Source: Orientallactaga sibirica (Eukaryota; Chordata; Mammalia; Rodentia; Dipodidae). Taken from it: DNA of 64,000 nucleotides. The stretch spans positions 12,134,501 to 12,198,500 of the forward strand of contig JAEOAD010000018.1 in the NCBI GenBank assembly GCA_036365145.1, given 5' to 3'. Every line of letters starts with the position of its first letter. Within the stretch, counting starts at the first letter, position 1. The notes under the pieces were generated by a model. That model was given only the letters and a program-made list of their open reading frames with translations, was not told the origin of the DNA and did not search any database. A program made the position numbers and the translations under genes. Below are positions 58,247-64,000 of the stretch, piece after piece.

Positions 58247-59823
58247 AAAGTTGAAGGATTTTCAGCAAAGTCAAGTGATTCTATGATTAGCAAAACATAC
58301 ACAATGAACTTACTATGTACAGTTTCTTTATTAGTTCAGCAGAAAATGTAGACAGTGCTGTTGCCTTTCTGCATGACTTTGCATGCACTTGCATGTGTGA
58401 GTGCCTACAACTGTGTCTAAGTGTACTTCAAGCCAAACAAGGGCAGTTCAAATTTCCTCCAGCTGGACATACCTGTGTTTATGTCCCAATGTCTCCACTT
58501 ATTCAGTAATCAGGTTTAAGCTGAATTGTATTGTGTTTTCTAGATCTTTCAAGTAGCAAGTTGATATTAAACTCCAGTACTCCTATGATACTGAGGAAAT
58601 ACATAAATTACTACCCTGCACAGCAATTACATATTTTACATTTTATCCTAGTTTCATAAATATTTTAGCCATATTTAAGTGGAAAGGCTCTATTCTCTGG
58701 GCTAATGCCCTACCTTGGTGAGCTTCTTGCACTTTCCACAGTAACTTGCCTCCAGAATCATTTTCACTCCCCACGGCAGGCCTCTCCCCACCTTTCTACT
58801 GAGACGGGCACAGAGGAACTGTTTGCTGAGAGCTCAGATTCTCAGCTCACCCACCCTTGCAGGCATTGTTTTAGAGGAAGGAGAGGGGCTGAGTCACAGA
58901 AGAGCCCTGGACTGCAGCAAAGGTTTGAGTGCCACTAACTTCCACCTTTGCCATGGCCAGGCAAGGCTGAACTGACTAAACCCCACTAGCAACTGTGCAT
59001 AACACCCAACTGTCCAGGTGCTTCCAAATCATCTCTCCATGCCCAGTACAGCAGATATATTTTAGTACCTGGGAGGGTGGGTTGGAGCCACGCCAAACTC
59101 TGTAGATGCTTAAGTCCTCTCTAAAACACCAGAGTATTTGCATAGACCCCTACGCACAACTTCCAATATACATACACTAAGTCTTCCCCAGGTTTCTTAC
59201 AATACCTAATCCAATCCCAATATTACAGCAATAGTGTCATGCTGATGATGAGGACAATGTCTGTCCATGTTTAGTTAGGATGTTTTTTTCTTTTTCTTTT
59301 TCCAAATATTTCCAACCCAAGGTTAATCAGATCTGTCGATGCTGAACATAAGAATCCAGATGTCTTACTGTCCTAATCTTTCACTCCACTTCAAATTATA
59401 TAACTATGAGGTCTCAGAGAAGTTAAATGGCATGCCAAATAGAGGAATGAATCATGGACCCAGACATGGGGCCCCACTGTTGGTGACCAGGAGTGGCTCA
59501 CCTACCAGTTTCAGTTTCTCTGTCTTTTGAATATATTTCACATATCCTTCCAGCTCTGGTAGGGTTATTCTCCTTGTCTAGGCCTGCATTCTTGAGCATA
59601 AGAAGCTAACACAAATCCTAAACAAAATGTTGCCTTAGAAAATTACGTCCCCATTCTCAAATGCAAAATTAATGGTGGGAATCCAATTTTGCTCTTAATT
59701 TATGTCAGCTAGCTTAAAATACACACCGGTTTTTAGAAACCTTATTTTCCTAAAAGTCCTATTTTGTAGAATTCTGTATAGTATCCATTTTGCTAAAATA
59801 AACTTTTTTTTTTTAACGCACTG
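58247..59823. other. Unassigned sequence
   Basis: About 1.6 kb without recognised elements. The open frame 58705-58938 has no known similarity. Confidence 0.4.
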
Positions 59824-60151
59824 TTAGTTTGGACTTGGAATATCCCCTTAAGATTCATATGTTGAAAGTTCGGTCCCAAGTTTGGAGAAATTTTAAAAAG
59901 TGGAACATCATTGGAAGAAATAAGTTCTGCCTTTGGATCAGGACCCTGCTCTCTGTCTTTGTTCTCTGGCCACCATAAGCTTTCCTCCGCTAGGTCCTGC
60001 CTTCATGACAAACTGCCTTACCACAGCACTAAGGAACAGCCCAATCAGTGGACTGTGGACTAAACCTGTGAAACCATGAGCCAAAATATGCCTTTCCTCC
60101 TTTTAAGTTGATTCTCTTACACCTTTGGTAACAATGACAGAAGGCTAACAC
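59824..60151 (+). mobile_element. MaLR-type LTR
   Basis: 'tagtttggacttggaatatcc', 'gattcatatgttgaaag', 'ctctggccaccataagc', 'ccatgagccaaaatatgcc', 'aacaatgacagaaggctaac' in order. Full or nearly full LTR with no internal part. Confidence 0.6.
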
Positions 60152-60285
60152 ACATTTGTAAAAATAAAAATCTGGAAAATCTATGTACTTATAGGTAGAT
60201 ATAAATGTATATAGACAAATGTATATAAAGATGTATCTGTATAGCTATATGTTTACATATAAATATGTATGTATCTTTATATGTA

Positions 60286-60287
60286 TG

Positions 60288-60330
<43 letters not shown>

Positions 60331-60331
60331 T
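60286..60331. repeat. TA then GA microsatellite
   Basis: A TA run (about 60288-60313) followed directly by a GA run (60314-60330). Upstream 60170-60285 holds many ATGTATAT words. Confidence 0.9.
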
Positions 60332-61541
60332 TAGTGATATTGCCATATTTGTCACATTTGATTCTTCCATGAATTTCTACAATTTCTACAATAAAACAAC
60401 AAAGGACAATAACCTAAACATCAATAAACAAAAAGCTCTTTATCCCATAATGAAATATCCCTCCTACCTCCAGCTGAGAGAGACAGCAGGATGGAAAGTG
60501 AAGGTGGAATTCCCTGCAATGGATGTCAGTTTCACAGGTTCCCACTGGGCATTGATGAGGAATGTGGGGATGGAAATAGTCTTGCTGAGGTCGGTCAGGA
60601 CTTCCCTTCAGGACATCTGATGGTCTGAAAATGAGACGGCAGAGCCTGAATGCTCTCTTAATTATATACTACCACCATCCCTTCTCCATAATTCTGAAAT
60701 GCAAAAGCTTAAAAATTAAAAATTAGAAGCTTGATACAAATGCCAATAAGCTAACGACCTCATCTTTGAACTCAGAATAGGATGGTAATATAGTTTCTAG
60801 CAGAAGGAAGAAGTCTGGAATGCCATATACTATGAATTAGCTTTATAAAGTTTAAATAATTCTGAATTCCAAAATATCCAAAATATCTTAGTATCTCGGC
60901 TGAGAGTATGGTGACCTCAGCCAAGGATTCCCTGTGCTTGAATCTCACAAGAAACCATTACTCAGTCTTGCACCTGTTTCTCTCTTCATGCCTGCCTAGA
61001 TGTCCCAGCTAAGGTTACTCCATGGATTTGTCAGTGGAGTACGCAGTTCAGTCCTGGGAGAAAGAAACTAGGAAGAAACCCTCTAGAAAAAAAAGCAAGA
61101 TTTTAAGACAAATAAAGCCCTGCTTGTCAAATTAGAATTGTGCTGGCATGTTCTAATATATCTGACTCTTCTCTTATGAATCATATTTTCATGAAGAATG
61201 TATGCATGTGGGCTGATGGAGTTGGCCATATTGTTATAGATAGGTGTTCTAACCTTGGTAAATAATCCAGGTGTGATTACATTCACCAGGATGCCAGCAA
61301 ACAAATGGGGAAGAGAAATCACCTTAGGTAGCCTAGCTTGGGCAAATGAGTCTCTTATATCAGATATTTATTTTTCACCTTCAGCACAAATAGTGTGAGA
61401 GAAGAATGATGCTAGTGAGGTTATCAATACAAGACAGGCTGTTCAAGGAGAGATGATCATCTAGTAGTTTTGTTCTGTAAGATCACGAACTCATCAGAAC
61501 AACTTCTGAGGCAGCAGGATGGGCTTCTCCTTCACCTTGAG
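60332..61541. other. Unassigned sequence
   Basis: Nothing recognised. Confidence 0.35.
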
Positions 61542-61590
61542 GGTTCATACTTTCTTTCTTTTTTTTTTTTTTTTAAGGTTCATACTTTCT
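61542..61590 (-). mobile_element. Tail-only insertion flanked by 14-bp duplication
   Basis: GGTTCATACTTTCT occurs at 61542-61555 and 61577-61590. The 21 bases between (61556-61576) are TTCTT, 14 T and AA. This looks like a target duplication enclosing nothing but an A tail on the minus strand. Confidence 0.65.
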
Positions 61591-62149
61591 GCTGTTGGGA
61601 AATGTTTCTTCGCAGTAAGGAAAGGGCTACTTTAAAATATTGAAACCAGCCAAAAGGACCATACTTTCACAATAAGATTCACATAGTGATACAGTGAAAT
61701 TTAGCAACATGATTTTTAAGAGGGAACTGGGTCTCTATGTGAATTTCAACCTCTGAAAAGGTAACAGGTGGGAAAAAAAAATGACAAGGCCTTTGAGCAC
61801 CTCCCCTTCAGGATTGTGAATATCTTCTTTGGACTTAGGATCTGTGAGTTGCAGAGCTGAGCTCAGAATCAGGTTTGATTCATATCACTGCAGAGCTCAA
61901 GGATGTGCAAGAACAGAATTGTGGAGAGTGAGTCGCAAAAGGGTGAGAGAACACCAATGGAGAAACAAACATATAAGAATATAAAAATATAAGACAGGCC
62001 CCTGGAAAAATCCAGGCTCCAAGAAGTGGAAGCTGTTTGGCCTAGAGCTACTGCACAAACTCATACCAAATAAAGATCCTCAGCGGATGGGAGGACTAAA
62101 TGGGATCCTATATGTGAAGACTTGGTATAAATTCTTTGAGTTTGGCATA
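61591..62149. other. Unassigned sequence
   Basis: Nothing recognised. Confidence 0.35.
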
Positions 62150-62265
62150 GAGGCTCCTCACCATGGCTCTTCACCACTTGGGAGACAAAAGCAGGAGTAT
62201 TATTACTAGCCAGGGCTACATAGCAAGACCCTGTCTTAGAAAAAGAAAAACAAACACAAACAAAA
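62150..62265 (+). mobile_element. B1-like SINE
   Basis: 'ccaccttgggagacaaaagc'-like middle, 'agccagggctacatagcaag', 'accctgtcttag' and an A-rich end. Confidence 0.5.
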
Positions 62266-62307
62266 GGTTGAACAAAATGTCCGGCAGATTAAGAATTCCA
62301 TAAATGA

Positions 62308-62535
62308 GGGCTTGGGAAATGGTTCCATGGATAGAGTGCTTACTGTGCAAGTACAAGGACCACAGTTCCTGTCTGCATCACCCACAGAGATGCCAGGTGG
62401 ACTCATTGGCCCATGTGTAATGCCAGCATTATCTGAGTTCAAATGGGAGACCCTGTCTCAATATATAAAGTGGAGCGCAATCAAGGATGACATGTGATGT
62501 CAATCCCTGGCCTCCAATGCCTACGCACACATGCA
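62308..62535 (+). mobile_element. B4-type SINE
   Basis: 'gggcttgggaaatggttcc', 'gtgcttactgtgcaagtac', a shortened middle, 'gggagaccctgtctcaatat', then 'ccctggcctccaatgcc' tail. Confidence 0.6.
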
Positions 62536-62558
62536 GAAACAAAAAACCTTCTACAAAT

Positions 62559-62862
62559 GGCCTGGGACATAGCTCACTTGGTAAAGTGCTTGCCACACAA
62601 GCATGAGAACCTGAGTTCAGATTCCTAGTACCTGTATAAAAGCTGGGTGCAGTGATGTGCACCTGTAATCCCAGCTCTGGGAATGCAGACATAGGAGGAT
62701 ACCTGAGGCTTGCTGGCTACTTGTCTAATCAAGTTGTTGAGCTCCAGGTTCAGTGAAGGACCTGTCTCAAAAATAAGATAGAGAGCAATCGAAGGGAACA
62801 TTCAACATTGGTCTCTTTCCTAAATGCCTATGTGTAAACACATGCATAGCTCTCACACAAAG
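62559..62862 (+). mobile_element. B4-type SINE
   Basis: 'gcctgggacatagctcacttgg'-like head, 'gaacctgagttcagattcc', 'gcacctgtaatcccagctc', 'gagctccaggttcagtgaag', then the 'ctttcctaaatgccta' tail. It follows the previous B4 in the same orientation. Confidence 0.65.
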
Positions 62863-63249
62863 AAAAGTAGAATTTACAAATTATAATTTTATTGTCAGCC
62901 TTAATGTGCATGCCAATTTACACACCTCATTCCTGTACTTTTAAGAATAAAGAAGAGACAAATCATAGTTTCAGCCTCACTTTTGGGGGCAAGCAGAGCT
63001 ATCTCTCTGTCATTCTAGTAGGAAAGCCTCATAATTAAAAACTAAAATAAAATGTCACTCTTTGGGTTTTTATTTTAACCAGCCCACAACATTTTTTTAA
63101 ATCCGCCTTTGCCCTTCAGAAACCCTGCAGCTGACGGCAGGGAAGGCAGATGAGCAGCCTTTAGATGTCTCCGATTCTTGAATTTTCCACTACTTATTAA
63201 AATTCCATCTTTCCCATTGCCTGATCCCACAGGCTCCCAACTGCAGACC
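62863..63249. other. Unassigned sequence
   Basis: Nothing recognised. Confidence 0.3.
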
Positions 63250-63420
63250 CTGTGGAACAGAGCCTGTTCAGGTTTGATTCATTTATTCATCAAACACTTA
63301 TTGTGCATGCCTTCCATGCTGGCACCGCACCAGGCTCTGCACTAACTGGGTGGATAAAGTAACATTTCTATTATCGGTGAGCTTACAGTTTAAGGTAGAC
63401 ACATATACACAAATTGCTAT
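63250..63420. repeat. Old MIR/L2-type relic
   Basis: 'attcatttattcatcaaacac', 'tattgtgcatgccttcc', 'ggcaccgcaccaggctctgc' resembles the widespread 'last for ever' L2/MIR-type end segment. Confidence 0.4.
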
Positions 63421-63481
63421 GGCACAGGGGAGAAAATACAATGAGGGGAACTTAAGAGGAAATGGAGGGGAGAAGGCAGTA

Positions 63482-63852
63482 TATTAGTAACATTTCTTGT
63501 TGCTATGACAAAATATCTGAAAAAAAAAAAAAAACACTTAAGGAAGGAAGAGTTTATTGTGGCTCCGACCTTGAGGGTACAGTCAATCATGGTGGGAGCC
63601 GCTGGTTGCAGGAGGCTGAGACAGTTAATCACGCTGCATCTGTAGCCAGGAAGCAGAGCAATGAATGCTACTGCTCAGTTCCTTTTCTCTGTTTCCTTCA
63701 AGCCGCAACCTCAGCCCATGAGATGGTGCTGCCCACAGTTAGGCTTGATTTTCCTACTTGATTAATTTCATCTAGAAATGCTCTCATAGACCAGCCTCTG
63801 GATTTGTCTTTCCTGGCAGATTCCAGATCCAATCAAGTGAAAAACTAAGATT
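63482..63852 (-). repeat. LTR-like rodent repeat (minus copy)
   Basis: 'attagtaacatttcttgttgc', 'ggaaggaagagtttattgtgg', 'gcatctgtagccaggaagcag', ending 'caatcaagtgaaaaactaag'. It carries an A run at 63522-63536. It is the best-preserved copy of the family also at 7016 and 21453. Confidence 0.6.
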
Positions 63853-63853
63853 A

Positions 63854-64000
63854 GGGCTGGAAAGATGGCTTAGCAGTTAAGGCGCCTGCCTGCTAAGTCT
63901 AAGAACCTGGTTCCAATCTCCAGGTCCCACGTTTAGCCAGATACAAAGTGACGCAAGAGCGCAATGCTGCCCTTGCCCACAAGGGGGAGCACGCATCTGG
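63854..64000 (+). mobile_element. DIP-type SINE, long variant, cut by window end
   Basis: 'gggctggaaagatggcttagc' head and the same extra block as 37904-38200: 'gacgcaagagcgcaatgctg' then 'cccttgcccacaaggggg' before 'cacgcatctgg'. The CT tract and tail lie beyond the window. Confidence 0.9.

Overview
This window looks like non-coding nuclear DNA from a rodent. I found no intact protein-coding gene, no exon I can defend, and no structural RNA gene. The repeat set points to a dipodoid rodent such as a jerboa. There are many copies of a tRNA-derived SINE with a CT-rich tract and an AAATAAAT tail, resembling the DIP family of the B2 superfamily described from jerboas. These sit alongside 7SL-derived B1 elements, ID/B4-type composites, old MIR/L2 relics, MaLR LTRs and L1 pieces. 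Family names come from my memory of consensus sequences, because no search could be run, so the species call is an inference.

Layout. 1-9.4 kb: old MIR and MaLR relics with younger SINEs nested in them, plus an L1 3'-UTR-like piece. 9.5-11.2 kb: two copies of an LTR-like repeat flanking a minisatellite of about 28 units of 38 bp (9711-10776). This array creates a 404-codon open frame that is almost certainly spurious. 11.9-18.35 kb: a retroelement mosaic holding a decayed ERV-L pol relic (about 11.9-13.2 kb) and a MaLR-type element (LTR, internal part, LTR; 13421-18352). The MaLR element is split by an L1 whose two halves lie in opposite orientations, the pattern expected from twin priming. 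18.4-47 kb: mostly unique AT-rich sequence sprinkled with SINEs, L1 3' UTR fragments (all on the minus strand) and microsatellites. 47.1-52.2 kb: a TTTC tract at the 3' end of an L1 fragment, a DIP SINE with an 18-bp target duplication, and a deleted L1 split by a B1. 53.85-54.8 kb: a processed RPL6 pseudogene with a 13-bp target duplication and several frame lesions. 55-64 kb: MaLR LTRs, SINEs and long unassigned stretches. The window closes inside a long-variant DIP SINE.

Nothing here works together as a gene system. Nearly every interpretable feature is a product of L1-type retrotransposition (L1, SINEs, RPL6 retrocopy, a tail-only insertion) or an endogenous retrovirus relic. The most informative items are the twin-primed L1 inside a MaLR, the size classes of the DIP SINE, the 38-bp minisatellite, a 'tail-only' insertion flanked by 14-bp duplications at 61.55 kb, and an unexplained 75-80 bp direct repeat about 1.08 kb apart. 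I found no convincing sign of a previously undescribed biological system.
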